The notes: generated from the sequence alone by a model not told the origin. Shown: positions 31,935-43,757, counted from the first letter of the stretch. The stretch: 64,000 nt of DNA from Galaxea fascicularis (GCA_948470475.1 OX419343.1:8209568-8273567), one strand, 5' to 3'. A program made the numbers and translations.

Positions 31935-34015
31935 CAGGTGTGGTGGCCTTTTGATCTCCTTTAAAAAAACACGCTGAGCCTTTTTCGAGTTTTCCTACGA
32001 AAAAGGGACCATTATCTCGAATTGTACATGCAAAAAGTACACCCTTACATAGAGAATGGTGTGATTAATTACGTTTTTTTTTATATTTAAATTAGTTAAT
32101 TCTCTTATGACCAATATATTTTTGTTATCGCCTATGTTTACAGCACACATGTCCGAAAGTGTCGGACGCACAAATCCGGCACCAAAAACTCTTTAGACGA
32201 AATGCAAAGTAAGAAACATCAGACCATTTCACAGCGGCATAGCTGCATGCGGGGACAAATATAAACTCCCTTCATCCGGTCCTAACTTTACGGCATAATC
32301 GGTAGTAATAGTCCTCATTAAGATATTTACATTAAATTTGTTTCTTGGAATCACCGTAAATGCTTTTCATAGTGTTTTCTAACATTGAAACACCTCGCCA
32401 AGGGCCGAGTTGCTCGAATCATGGTTAGCGCTAATCTTTGGTTGAGTTGCATTAAAACTTATAGGTTGACATAGTATTTAACGTGGGTTAGCGCTAACGA
32501 TGCTCGGCCAAGATTGCTACGTACACGACTAAGCGAATTGATTCTTCAAAATAAAAATTACGGAATGTCGGATATTTTAGAGATTGCATTATGGCAGAAC
32601 GGTGAGCAGGGCATTAATTATTATATTTCTGTATTTAAATATGGTTATCTAAAAAGTGCTGGAAACGTTTTAAAACAGCAGATGCCCAGGTTATTACAGG
32701 GCATTTCTTTGTCATACTAGTACGTGCTTACGTGCACTTCTGTGTGCACAACCAACCTCTTTTAACATTTGCCTTCGTGTTGGGGCCTTTGTTATTGGTC
32801 GATTTGTAAAGTAACCCTGACCGATTTGCCTTACTATGTGCCATGCAAACACAGGTGGGAAAGTAAAATAGTCTAAATTATTCACAAAATATCACAAATG
32901 TCATGATAATTATTAATTCTATTCATTTGCATTTTTATAGCACCTCAGCACTCCCTCGTTTTTTCCGTCATAGATTGGAGTTTGTCTGAAACCATTTTCT
33001 TTTTCACTCTTCTTCCGCCGGTTTGCCTTATATTCCAGCAATGAGTTTTACTTCTGGTTGTTTTAACAGCAATCTGAAAGAAAGACGCTCACATCAATTG
33101 TAAGATACATTGTACGATTTCTCACTTTCGTAACCCACGAAAACATTGAGATTGTTTTATAGTGAATTACAGACTGTTGAAAGCAGTAGTAGGGAATTTT
33201 TCGTATTTTTCATGCATTTCTCCTTCAACACAGATAAGGCAACTACATGAAACAACTGCAAGCAATTGAAAAGAAGTACACAGGGTGATCTCATCTCCCA
33301 AAAGCGATCATATCACTGATGCTTGACAACCTGTTAATATTTTAATCCAAGGCACACGGTTAACATTTGACGTTGTCTTCGATTCCTCGTGGCCAGGTTC
33401 AAAATGGGTGGTTCGGGTTGGTCAAGGCAGCTGATCTTATGAGCCTCAATTGAGGAAGGTCCTTTACTACTTGATCTAACGTTTGGGGAGAACCACGATT
33501 TCTTTTCTCCTTTTCCTTACCAAATGTCTCTCAGATCAAACAGAAGCGCAGATTGAATACTTCCGGAGGCAAAAAATTTGAAATTATTGAGCCTTTCTTT
33601 GATGTGATGCCAGGCACTTCACTTTTTCAAGTGCTAACTGTGCTCTTCGTTTCTTTATGGAGTCTTAATGATGATAAAATGTGCGCGCACGTCACTGTTT
33701 TTCAGAACAAAATGTCACAGAAAATTAAAGTTGCGCGAGCATTGAGTAAAGCAATCGGAAATAGTCAGTTTTATTTGCAAATACGTCGATTTTGGTTGTT
33801 TCAGCTGACACGTGTTGTGTAAAAGAAATGCTCACACCATGATTCAAGCTTTCATAATATAATGTTTAATTACAACATTTCTTTTAATATTAGTTCCACA
33901 CTATTCTTATCTGTAAACGATATTAAGGGAGAAGTGTAGGTGTTACAGCTAAATGTAGAAGCCATTCGCAGAAATGTAACAATAAATCCTTTTCATATCG
34001 CATAGCAAGAAAAAC
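31935..34015. repeat. Cassette spacer, copy 2
   Basis: Paralogue of 23533-25510 in the same orientation and order. It carries a MITE (32402-32510) not present in copy 1. It joins the broken type-1 fragment to the intact type-2 receptor. Confidence 0.75.
32402..32510. mobile_element. Short palindromic MITE, GGCCGAG...CTCGGCC family
   Basis: Ends GGGCCGAGTTGCTCGAATCATGG and CGATGCTCGGCC; inner GGTTAGCGCTAA / GGGTTAGCGCTAAC repeats. Same family as 48561-49106, here without the nested insertion. Confidence 0.75.
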
Positions 34016-34122
34016 CAATAAACTATTACTAACATGTCTGCAGTATGGATTGCATTGGTCTTCATTTGTTGTTGGGGTAAAAGATACCGACCTCAAAGTC
34101 GGTAATCCTGTTTCTCGAGCTC

Positions 34123-34986
34123 TTAACTGATTTCATTCAGCTCAACATTTTGTCGTCTCTTGCGCCAGAGTCTCTTCAAAGCATCCCTAAATACTGGCAT
34201 TCTAAACGTGTACACAAATGGGTTCAACATAGAATTTGCTAAATGCAAAGCATTTACGACCAAAAATACAGACTGCAACTGATAACATCCTGGACAGAAT
34301 CCCTGTACAGTGTACACAACAAACGCTGGCACCCAAAACATAAGCGACACGGCAATCACCAGGAACACTGTTCTTGAAAGTCTCAAGTTACGTTCGGTGG
34401 ATCGACCGTCATTGTTAGCTGTGCTACGCAATCGAGTGCGTATCTTAAGGTAACTTACACAAATAACCAATAAAGAGATCAAATGGAAAATAAAGATGGT
34501 ACTAATAACAATTCCCTCATCCACAGCAGCTTCATAAATCGACGATAAAATCAGCCCAGCCATACATAAACCAACAACCCAGACGATAGTGATGCCAAAT
34601 ATATAAACTCGAATGTCAGTTAAATGATGGCGGAATGGCCGTAAAACCGCATAAGCTCTTTCTATAGAAATAAGGGCAAGAAAAAACACCGATGTAGTCG
34701 ACGCGAGAAGTTGAAGTGCTGTAGAAGGATTTATTTTAATTTCTAATATTTGTTCTCCTTCTGGTTTCATAATAATAAAAGGTATTTTCTCCCTAACCAG
34801 GACTAGGGGTTCCGTTAATCCCACCAACAAATCAGCAACTGCAAGGTTCATAAGCAGAAGAGAAGCTCGTTTGTGATGAGAGATCTGCGTCCAGAAAACA
34901 AAAATTGCGAGCGAATTACCAAGGATGATGAAGATTGCCTCCAGTGAATTGATAATGATGAACGTAATTGCTGTTAAGTTTAACAT
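34123..34986 (-). CDS. Class A GPCR, type-2 of the array
   Basis: Intronless receptor of 287 aa. GN 23-24, Asp52, ERAY 109-112, FWVP 217-220, CPGC 231-234, NPFVY 255-259. It differs from its near-twin at 26943-27878 by one extra residue in ECL1 (GEQILEIKINPS region), one in ICL3 (NND), and an early stop after VELNEIS, which removes the last part of the tail. The sequon at 3-5 is kept and TM3/ECL2 cysteines are absent. ICL2 reads RPFRHHLTD instead of the usual RPIRHRLTN. The shared promoter block and upstream homology are present. Probably functional; the shorter tail may alter trafficking or desensitisation (inference). Confidence 0.92.
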   Translation of the reverse strand: MLNLTAITFIIINSLEAIFIILGNSLAIFVFWTQISHHKRASLLLMNLAVADLLVGLTEPLVLVREKIPFIIMKPEGEQILEIKINPSTALQLLASTTSVFFLALISIERAYAVLRPFRHHLTDIRVYIFGITIVWVVGLCMAGLILSSIYEAAVDEGIVISTIFIFHLISLLVICVSYLKIRTRLRSTANNDGRSTERNLRLSRTVFLVIAVSLMFWVPAFVVYTVQGFCPGCYQLQSVFLVVNALHLANSMLNPFVYTFRMPVFRDALKRLWRKRRQNVELNEIS

Positions 34987-35082
34987 GTCAGATGATCTGT
35001 GGCTGTTAAGCCTTTCGTGCTCGGCGGTCGATTTGTGGTGAGATTCGACTGATAAAGCACTTTTTCAACTGACTCCAACGAA

Positions 35083-35130
35083 GACTGACGACTGACTTTA
35101 AAGCGCAATAACAACACGTCCTTTTACACA
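35083..35130 (-). promoter_or_regulatory. Shared core-promoter-like block of the 34123-34986 gene
   Basis: Minus strand TGTGTAAAAGGACGTGTTG, then TTATTGCGCTTTAAAGTCAG and TCGTCAGTC. It is the most diverged copy of the block, with GGGCGTCAG changed to AGTCGTCAG. It lies about 100-145 bp before the ATG. Confidence 0.45.
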
Positions 35131-35962
35131 CTGACGTCATTACGGAAAATATCCTTTGTTGATCGATGTGTGCATGGCCAGTCGGTGTTGTTCATTATTA
35201 TTTATATCAGTTTATGCCCCCATGAATAATGCGCTCGAATCAAATCAGGTTGGATTTTACAATTGCAGCATGCACTCCGCCGCACGTTTGGCACAACGAG
35301 GCACCACATAAAGCGATGTCTCGTATTAGTGAAGAGTGGTACTGTTGTCCTAAAAATGTCTAATTTCATTCCGTCTTGCCGTTAGTCAATTAATCCGTAA
35401 TCATTATCTTCAGGCGATTACAACCTTTTGATTTACTATTTACTATTGGGTTCTACGCACATGAAATGTTCTCAACAAAAATTTCCTTGCCAAATGCATG
35501 AAACTACAAAAAAAGACAAAATTAAATGTAACCTATTTTGCTCTCAATATTTCATGTTTCAGAGATCCAGTTGTTCAACCGACAACTTATTACAAGGACA
35601 ACTCGACACCTGCTCGTTTTTACGACTCCATGCAGGATGACTTTGTCACGCACGAGTACGAACCTATAACTTACATTAACCAATGGCTTTCCTCTCCGTT
35701 TATGGGAGCGTAAAATAGCACTGAAATATTCGCATACTTGCTGTTCTGCAAAGACATCAATTAACAAAAGAAACCCTCTTTCTGGAATATTTTATCTCTG
35801 ATCGCATTACTTTTACGGGTTGCCATATTTTTGTTGCGGCATTCCTCATGTTGCCTATTGTTTTCGGGACATTAATTGCAATGGGGTCTGCAATTGTACT
35901 CAATATCAGAAAGAGAGAAGGCTGAGTCTGCGCAAGGCCAGAACTTATTTAGCTTCTGGCCT

Positions 35963-36110
35963 ATAGGTGGTTTGCAGCCAATCTCTAGAGACACAGATAA
36001 CAATGGTGAAATGTACAAATGCTGGTGGACGAACAAAACGAGCTAATGAGAGATCTATTGTTTACCGTCCACCAGCATGGCGGCGATGACGTAACGTGAA
36101 AACCACCTAT
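35963..36110. mobile_element. MITE inserted in receptor upstream segment
   Basis: Ends ATAGGTGGTTT and AAACCACCTAT; inner GGTGGAC/GTCCACC repeats. The paralogous segment at about 30200 lacks it (an empty site), so it arrived after duplication. Confidence 0.8.
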
Positions 36111-36850
36111 TCAGATGCGGATTTAATTGCTAGAACTGGAGGGCAAAAACTTAAAATAAGAGGACAGACTCCACAGTCTGTTCCAGCTACGAATGGTTTT
36201 CAGTTCCAGGAGAATTGCGGCACCCAATCAAAATTTTCACTCGCGTCCAAGATATTGAACACATTCTGTAGTCGAGAAATTGAGCCGTCGTTGTGAAAGG
36301 GTTTTCAATAACGCCTAAACAAACTATATTTTTAACACATTATAAATTCAGAGTGAAAATTCTAGGTGATGCAAAGTTTGTTGTTTTCCCTTTTTGTAGT
36401 TTCCACGTAGTTGGTGCATAGAATTGTTTTGTGAATAATTCAATTAATAATGACGGCCATCCACCACGGAGAGCTTACACATTAGAAATAACAATGACAG
36501 CATATACGAAGATCTACCTAAGCAAATGAACAGCTCAATGGACTAATGACAGGGTAAAAAAATAAATGAATAAATAAGCCCGTTTAAAATGCGTAATATG
36601 TAACAGCAATACCACTTTTTACTGATTGCTTTATTCAGCTTGTTGGATGTGACTCTTTTCTGTAAAATACGCAGCGTTCCGCGATTCTAAGCCCCTACCT
36701 TTTTTAGACGAGATACTCTTCGATTAGTAAATAAGCGTTATTGGGCGAGTGCATTATCATGGGAAATAAAGTGATTAAAATGCTAATGCATGCTGACCAG
36801 TCAAACATGGATTAGCAAGGGATAATTGTTAATCACTCGTACGTTTTCAA
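36111..36850. other. Spacer; start of + strand receptor upstream homology
   Basis: From about 36540 on, the sequence (GGACTAATGACAGGGTAAA ... CAATACCACTTTTTACTGAT) matches the upstream regions of the other type-2 receptors. No gene. Confidence 0.5.
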
Positions 36851-36883
36851 ACCGACGAGTTGTTCATTAAAATTGGGCGTCAG
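36851..36883 (+). promoter_or_regulatory. Decayed promoter-like block of the pseudogene
   Basis: ACGAGTTGTTCATTAAAATTGGGCGTCAG is kept, but the TATAAATTGA seen in the 40906 and 47145 genes is TTCAAACCGA here. The A/T core is thus lost beside a dead gene. Confidence 0.5.
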
Positions 36884-37002
36884 TCTTCTCCGGATACTTA
36901 ATTCAGTTAACAGGTATTTTTTCTCGTGTCCAATTTCGCCACAAAATGCCAACCGAGGAAGGAAGGTTTAATTGCCACACAGAACCACAATCTTGCACAG
37001 AT

Positions 37003-37587
37003 ATGCTTAACTCAACGGCCATTACGTTTATCACCACCAATTCATTGGAGGCAGTCTTCATCATACTTGGCAATTCGCTCGCAATTTTTGTATATGGACG
37101 CATACCTTTCATCAAAAACGAACTTGTCTTTTGCTTCTAAATCCTGCAGTCGCTGATTTGCTGGTGGGATTAACAGAGCCCCTAGTCCTGGTTACTGAGA
37201 AATTCCCTGTAATTACGAAACGCAGAAGAAGACCAAAAAGGAGGTACAATAAATCCTTCTGTAGCACTGTTTTCTCTCTCCTTTATTTCTTTAGAGCTGA
37301 GGTGCTATCAATGTTTTGCTTCTTGTGCCTTTATTGGTTATTTGTGTAAGTTACCTTAAGATACGCACTCGATTGTGCCGCACATCCGTTTGTTGTTTGT
37401 ATTTTCGATCGTAAATGCTCTGCATTTGGTAAGGTGAACCCATTTGAGTACACATTTAAGATGACAATATTTAAAGACGTCTTGAAGAAACTGTGGCGGA
37501 AGCAAAAGCAAAATACTGCAATAAGACGTACTATGGGAAATACGAACGCTTTGAGCTCGCAAGGTTCTTTCACAACCAATCTTTGAT
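37003..37587 (+). pseudogene. Type-2 GPCR pseudogene
   Basis: Close paralogue of 40906-41802. It starts MLNSTAITFI with an intact TM1, then loses the frame in ICL1 (VYGRIPFIKNEL then stop). LNPAVADLLVGLTEPLVLVTE (2.50 region) is readable in another frame. Large deletions remove most of TM3-TM5 and TM6; SCFLCLYW-type TM5 sequence in the wrong frame joins directly to the TM7 coding DNA, where the NPFVY codons carry a stop-like change (GTACACATTT preceded by TTTGAG). The last part again encodes a helix-8-like KDVLKKLWRKQ. A poly(A) signal at 37665 is kept. Confidence 0.88.
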
Positions 37588-37664
37588 AATTAAGCCTTGT
37601 TTTTTTTCTTTCTTCGATTGCTTGAACGCAGTTTATGTACTTTGACATTTGAATGTTTTGAAGG

Positions 37665-37670
37665 AATAAA
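37665..37670 (+). terminator. Poly(A) signal AATAAA of the pseudogene unit
   Basis: AATAAAAGTT in the same context as 42283-42288 downstream of the intact paralogue. Confidence 0.5.
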
Positions 37671-37831
37671 AGTTGGGGGATGTTGTTAAAAGTTATGGAA
37701 AATTGTAAAATGTTGCAATTTAATGCGGTTGAAAATTAAAATATGAAGTGAATAGTTAGTATAGACGAGAATCTCATAGTCTGCCATCACAACAAGGTGC
37801 CCCTGTGCCCATTCGCGGACTAACTGATTTA

Positions 37832-38770
37832 AAATGGTAATTGAACTGAGTGGAGTGCAGTTTGTATAGGTAATCACATGCTTTTTCTCGTGCACTTTGG
37901 AATAAATAAGCACGAGTAAATTTTTTCAAAGACCAACAAAATTGCACGAGCCCGTATTAATAATACACTTGAAAAAATAGACCACTTACAAAGCTTCAGC
38001 CCATACATTGACTACTGAGGTACGCAGAAGGTATTGCCCTTGATCTTCCGAAACTTGGAGAAGCTTCAAAAATATCCGGAGATCACCGGAAGTGTTCGGG
38101 TAATCTTCGGAACTCTTCGGAAGTGTTCGGGTGATCTTCGGGACTCTTCGGAAATGTTCGGTTCATCTTCGGGAATCTTCGGAATTGTTCGGGAAATCAT
38201 CAAAAGCATTCGGTCGATCTTCGGAAATCTTCGGAAGTATTCGGGCGATCTTCGGAAGGTTTCGTACAATCTTCGGAGGGTGTCGCACAATCTTCGCGGG
38301 TCTTCAAAATGCGTTGGATGGCCTCCGGCAGTCTCTTCGTTTTAACTTCGGAAATCTTCGTTGTAAATTTGCACTGTGTTAAACGTTTCTGCACTGTGTT
38401 AACGAAAAATGCACTCCGTTTTAGCCAATCAGAACTGAGAAATTTTTTCAAGTGTATTATTAGGTCTGAAATCATACGCGTGATTTCAAAATCGAACGAG
38501 CGCGCAGCGCGAGTTCGATTTGAAATCACAAGTATTACCAAACTTGCACGACACAAAGTTCAATTACCACTTTATTACACCTATTTTGAAATCACTCGTT
38601 TTTTTGTCAATATTAATATTTCTTTAATGTTCACTTCACGAAAACCCAGTTTTGAATTTTGATGGACTTAAAAAAGGGTGTGATTTAGAGCAAAAAATGG
38701 TGCAATTTGGGAATAAATTGCACTGTTGAGAGCCAAACAGATTTCATAAATGACGAGTGATTTCAAAATG
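37832..38770. mobile_element. 0.94 kb insertion absent from the paralogous unit
   Basis: The paralogous unit (about 42440) runs straight through GCTAACTGATTTA; here that point is followed by 0.94 kb starting AAATGGTAATTGAACTGAG and ending TTCAAAATGGATTTA. Inside are TAATACACTTGAAAAAA and its inverse TTTTTTCAAGTGTATTA (about 37960 and 38440) and a TTCGG minisatellite. A CCAATCAGAACTGAG stretch is typical of MITE-like repeats. Non-coding. Confidence 0.6.
38036..38310. repeat. TTCGG-rich minisatellite, period about 31 bp
   Basis: Diverged tandem units built of ATCTTCGG, ACTCTTCGG and AAGTGTTCGGGTG. It gives overlapping stop-free frames on both strands, which I regard as artefacts. Confidence 0.85.
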
Positions 38771-40760
38771 GATTTAATAAATTTGTATATCCATTTCTAC
38801 CCTCCTTTTTTTTCATTCTTAATTCACCCCATTTTCCCGAAAAATTCAACCAGACTTCCCCCTTAAGGTAGAAATCTGCTGACGAATTTCTGAAACTTTT
38901 CAATCGATCATTTCGGCTTTCAGTTATAAAGTGGACAGCTTCCATAAAATCAGCATGGTGAAATTCATGAGTTAGGCTGAGGTTTGACACCGTTTTTTTT
39001 TTTTCTTTTCGTATTACTTTCCTAACAATGGCCTTGAGTAAAACCATATTTAAGGCACAACTCAACGTTTCCATCTTTACATCTTTAATCATATTCTACA
39101 ACCATTTATTTCACCCTATGCCTTCCAGAACAAGGGATAGGTATTATTTAACAGGATTTGAGTTTTAGTCTGTAATTATCACCCCTGTAGAAAATGCTGT
39201 GAATATGAATTGACTATTTTCGTCACCAGTTCAGTTGGAGATGACTAAGAAAATAAATTAGCTCTACTTTGCATGCACTCCATGATTATATCACGAAAGG
39301 TCAATGTTAATATTAATATTTCCCTTAATACTGCACGTACGTACACATAAGGCAAATATTAAATTCAGTACTAGTATATAAAATGGTGTTTTCGTGTAAT
39401 TTTCACGTACCATGAAAACGTTTTTAGCAAATTTTTAATTAAATATCAAAATTTAAAGATAGTTTAGATCAGATAATATTCTAATCTACTGACGTATTTG
39501 TTTCCCAAACCTACGAGTTCTGTTCGTTTACAAATCAACAGTGTACCTCATAAGCCAATATTACCCCTTTTCCCCACCCCGTGGGTATGCGCTGATTCTA
39601 ATAAGTCTTTTCAATCTCACAAGCTAAAATAGAATCTTTGCATAAGAACCGATGTTCAAACGGAAAGTTCATTGCAACCAGAAGCAGTCCCTGACATGAG
39701 GCCCCAGAGGGTCTCTCAACAAGTGTAGTCCCAGGGCGTATATTCAGAAAGCAATGCAGTAGCAGCAAACTGGCGAGCGATGTTTGGTAGCACTGTACAC
39801 ATGGATGTGTTTAAGTTTTCTGTATTGATCGTTTTTTGAGGAATCAAAATGATCTGAGACGTGACCGAAACATCAGCTTTGTTGGTTCGCTCACGCCCCC
39901 TTTGAATCTCACACGTAACGTATAAAGAAGGAAAGAGGGTGACGTGCGATATCGCTCAGCTTAGGCAAATGTTGTGCGCAAAGTTTTGTTCCTCGGCCCA
40001 GGGCCTTTCGAATCCACAACCGTTAGTTGAAATACGTTTCCAATTCAATTTGTCATCATCTCCTGGACCCACAGCCTGCGTTAACAAACTTATGTGTTCT
40101 GTTTATAATACATTCTGCTATTAACTTTCGCCATCGTCCCAATTAGCGGGATTGACACAAAAATGTACATCTAACAGCTTGATAAGAGAACACTGCTTAT
40201 GCCATAAGAGAGATTTGGATGTCGTGACCAAGTAGATGCAATTATATGCGAGTGACATGATATAGAAGACTTTTTTTTTTCTTGACGACTGTCTTTTTAG
40301 AAGAGGAGGTAAAACAATATTTCAGTGCTGTTACACACTTCCCACAAACAAAAACGAAAAGCCATTGCTTAATGCAAGCGGATAGGCTCAGACTCGCATC
40401 TAAAAAGATATCGTAGAGATATACGGAGATTTACCTAAGCAACTGACACGTATCCATGTCATGTGAAGATTATTACCATACATTAATGGACTAATGGCAG
40501 GATAGAAGGAAATACAGAAAAATTCTAGAACAGCAATACCGCTGTTTGCTGATCGGAGAGCCCCAAAGCATTATTCAACTTGCCGAATGTCGTGCATTTT
40601 TTTTCTGTCAAATACGCGGTGTTCCACGATTGTATATTTCTAATTGACGTCATTCAAGCGCATTACTCTTCAGGAAAAAAACTTTAAATGCTAATGCCAC
40701 TACGAGCCGCAATTGGATCAACAAACAAAAGACATTTTTTAATTAATCACCTTCATTTTG
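38771..40760. other. Receptor spacer, unit A 3' part and unit B upstream part
   Basis: 38771-39530 is repeated at 42440-43140. 39540-40130 is repeated at 44530-44900 (shared CCCACCCC.TGGGTATGCG, GATCTGAGACGTG, GGTTCGCTCACGCCCCCTTT). 40260-40760 is repeated before the 47145 gene. No gene is recognised in it. Confidence 0.6.
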
Positions 40761-40803
40761 TATAAATTGACGAGTTGTTTTTGTGCATTAAAATTGGGCG
40801 TCA
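40761..40803 (+). promoter_or_regulatory. Core promoter-like block of the 40906-41802 gene
   Basis: TATAAATTGACGAG, then TTGTTTTTGTGCATTA and AAATTGGGCGTCA. TATAAAT lies about 140 bp before the ATG. A start site about 30 bp on would fall near GTGCATTAAAA, leaving a leader of about 115 nt (inference). Confidence 0.6.
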
Positions 40804-40905
40804 AACTTGTTTCAATTGTTCTTTTTCTCGTGTCCAATTTCGCCACAAAACGCCAACCAAGGGCGAAAGGTTTAATTGCCACACAGCATCTGCATCTGGC
40901 AAAAT

Positions 40906-41802
40906 ATGCTCAACTCAACGGCCATTACGTTTATCACTATCAATTCATTGGAGGCAGTCTTCATCATACTTGGCAATTCGCTCGCAATTTTTGTTTTCTG
41001 GACGCAGATTTCTCATCAAAAACGAACTTGTCTTTTGCTTCTAAATCTTGCAGTCGCTGATTTGCTGATGGGAATAACAGAGCCCCTAGTCTTGATTACT
41101 GAGAAATTACCTGCAATTATGAAACCAGAAGAAGACCAAAAAGGAGGTACAACAAATCCTTCTGTGGCACTTCAACTTCTCGCGTCGAGTACATCGGTGT
41201 TTTTTCTCGCCCTTATTTCTTTGGAAAGAGCTTATGCGGTTATACGGCCAATCCGCCATCGCTTAACCAACATTCAAGTCTATATATCTGGCATCACTAT
41301 CGTCTGGGCTGTTGGTTTATGTGTGGCTGGGCTGTCGTTATTATCGATCTATGAAGACACCGTGGATGAGGGACTTGTTATTGGCGCTATCAATGTCTTG
41401 CTTCTTATGTCTTTATTGGTTATTTGTGCAAGTTACCTTAGGATACGCACTCAATTGCGTAGCACACCCAACAGTGGTCAGTCCACTGAACGCAACTTGC
41501 GTCTTTCGAGAACAGTGTTTCTGGTGATTGCCGTGTCGCTTGTGTTTTGGGTGCCAGCGTTTGTCGTGTACGCTATACGAGGATTTTGTCCAAGATGTTT
41601 TACGGAGTTTATATTTTCGGTTGTAAATGTTCTGCATTTGGCAAATTCTATGGTGAACCCATTTGTGTACACGTTTAGGATGCCAATATTTAAAGATGCT
41701 TTGAAGAGGCTGTGGCGGAAGCTAAGGCAGAATACTGCAACAAGACCTATGGGAAATACGAGGGCTTTGAGCTCGCAAGGTTCTTTCACAACTCATTTAT
41801 AG
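40906..41802 (+). CDS. Class A GPCR, type-2 of the array
   Basis: Intronless receptor. I start at ATG 40906 (MLNSTAITF), matching all paralogues; an in-frame ATG 30 bp earlier would add ten residues not seen elsewhere. 298 aa: GN 23-24, Asp52, ERAY 107-110, FWVP 214-217, CPRC 228-231, NPFVY 251-255, then RMPIFKDALKRLWRK. Sequon NST at 3-5; TM3/ECL2 cysteines absent. The tail ends SSQGSFTTHL, shared with the gene at 60007-60900 (SQGSFTTPL), so these two and the 37003 pseudogene form a subgroup. The TATA-like block and a poly(A) signal at 42283 frame the gene. Ligand unknown. Confidence 0.93.
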   Translation: MLNSTAITFITINSLEAVFIILGNSLAIFVFWTQISHQKRTCLLLLNLAVADLLMGITEPLVLITEKLPAIMKPEEDQKGGTTNPSVALQLLASSTSVFFLALISLERAYAVIRPIRHRLTNIQVYISGITIVWAVGLCVAGLSLLSIYEDTVDEGLVIGAINVLLLMSLLVICASYLRIRTQLRSTPNSGQSTERNLRLSRTVFLVIAVSLVFWVPAFVVYAIRGFCPRCFTEFIFSVVNVLHLANSMVNPFVYTFRMPIFKDALKRLWRKLRQNTATRPMGNTRALSSQGSFTTHL

Positions 41803-42282
41803 CACCCAATCCATAGTCAAAAACTAGTCTTGCCACTACGTGCTTGGCATTAATGTAGCAGTGTAGCATTTTTGGGAACAAGGAAATAATTATCAGTAGT
41901 TTTCGCTTATTCGTGAAGGGGGTCTTGTTTATTGTAAAGCGCTGGTCCGATCTTAAAATGGCAATCACCTTCCTCTACACAGATAATGGCTTAATGGAAG
42001 AACCTATTTCTTTGCCACTATGGAGTCCATATCGCACTGATATCTTGGCAGTCTGCTGATACCGCATTTTGATCTGAAAACTACGCATGCCCCGGCATCG
42101 ATACCGCTATTGGAGACTCGGGGACACTCTTCAGAATCTCTTTTGGTTTATTTTCATCTGGAAAGTGTTTGGCTCCCAAAAAGTGACAATAATCAGCCCA
42201 ACCGTTGATAAGCCTTGTTTTTTCTTTTTCTTCAAGTGGTTGAAAGCAATTTATGTACTTTAACATTGGAACGTTTTGAATG

Positions 42283-42288
42283 AATAAA
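42283..42288 (+). terminator. Poly(A) signal AATAAA
   Basis: About 480 bp after the stop of the 40906 gene; the context GAATAAAAGTT is conserved in the pseudogene unit. Confidence 0.45.
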
Positions 42289-42620
42289 AGTTAGGAGATG
42301 TTGTTTAAAGTTATGGAAAATTGCCGGATGTTGGAATTTAAGGTGGTTGAAAATTAAACTTTAAAGTGAATGATAGTAGACAAAGGCCAGACAGTCCGCC
42401 ATCACAATAAGGCGCCCCTGAGCCTGTTCGCGGGCTAACTGATTTATGTACGTGTATTTGGATTTCTACCCTTCCTCCTTTCATTCTCAAATTTCCCGAA
42501 AAATGGCCTGGAGTAAAATTAGATGTAAGGCACAGTGCAAAGTTTTCAATATTTACATCTTTTATCGGATTCTACAACTATTTATTTCACCGTGCACCTT
42601 CCTGAACAAAGGATAGATAC

Positions 42621-42782
42621 ATCTTACTAACCTCGTTTTCTCAGTCCGTACTGTAAGTTACGGACCGAGTTTTTTCCCGTTTACTTATGGCCCAAGCGTG
42701 TAGCGCACGGGCCATAAATCAACGGGAAAAAACGAGGATCCGTAACTTACAGTACGGACCGAGAAAACGAGGTTAGTAAGAT
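42621..42782. mobile_element. Hairpin MITE, near-perfect arms
   Basis: CTTACTAACCTCGTTTTCTC at the left and its complement at the right enclose arms of about 70 bp (CCGTACTGTAAGTTACGGACC and so on) around an AAGCGTGTAGCGCAC loop. The matching place in unit A (about 39140) lacks it. Confidence 0.88.
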
Positions 42783-43145
42783 ATTTGTTATATCTTTGAG
42801 ATGAATCGGGCGCGCGGGAAAAGAATCTTTCAAATTTAGCGTGCCGTAAATTAGCCCTACTCTGCATGCACTCCACGATTATATCACGAAAGGTGACTGT
42901 TGAGGTATTAATACTTCTAAACTGCACGTAGGCATCAGGCAAAGATTTAATTCAGAACTAATATATAAAGTGGAGCTTTCTTGTAATTTTAACGTACATT
43001 GAAAACGCCTTTAGCATACCTTTAATTAAATTTTAAAAATTAAAGATAGTGTTGATCAGATAATATGTTGTGGTCAGTATAATTCTAATGTACTGACGTC
43101 TTCTGTTCTTTTACATAATTGGAAATCAACAGTGTACCTCAGTAG

Positions 43146-43279
43146 TATAGATCGTTTTCACATGACGTCACGGCGGCCATGTTGGTGCACAAGGATTGAA
43201 GTCTATTTTTATGCAAATACTTTCTTTTGTTGCATTGAACCAATATGGCCACTGGTCACATGAGTGAAAACGATCTATA
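43146..43279. mobile_element. MITE, TATAGATCGTTTTCAC ends
   Basis: TATAGATCGTTTTCACATGA and GTGAAAACGATCTATA are inverted ends with internal GGCGGCCATGTTGG / CCAATATGGCC. Absent at the equivalent site near 39555. Confidence 0.82.
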
Positions 43280-43410
43280 GTAGGGACCAGTTACTCCTCC
43301 TTTCGGGTAGGAATCTCATTCAGGTGGGGAGGAATATATTAACATCAATAACGTCATAGGCTCATGAATAAAATATGGTGGATTCTCATTAATGTGCGGA
43401 GTAAGACATT

Positions 43411-43757
43411 AGGAAGTTTTAGCAACTAGGGCGGCAACGGCAATGAAAACGCGACAAAAAATAGGCTTAATGAGCAAAAACAATTACACTGCACGTGCGT
43501 TTTACGTCCTCTGCAAAAGAACAACGTGAAATGGCCAAGTTTTATGTTTTCTTGAGAACGTGAGCGCATGACGGCAAAGTTTTCGTTGTCTTTCCTTACT
43601 TTAACGCCTTTCATAGTAATTCACTTCCTGGACCGTTCGTCAGCATTTTCCAAGTTAAACAAATTTCAATGATCGCGAGAGAGATACAAAAGCGAAAAGT
43701 TGTATTTTGAAATGACGTTTTCGTTGTCGTCGCCATTGTCGCTGCTAAAACTCCCTA
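43411..43757. mobile_element. MITE, AGTTTTAGCA ends
   Basis: The left AGGAAGTTTTAGCAAC...GCGGCAACGG and right CGTCGCCATTGTCG...GCTGCTAAAACTCCCT are inverted and diverged. The CAACGAAAACG motif is internal. Non-coding. Confidence 0.65.

Noticed and set aside
38034..38662. Several 75-118 codon frames on both strands
   Set aside because: They are translations of the TTCGG minisatellite and adjoining MITE sequence in different frames.
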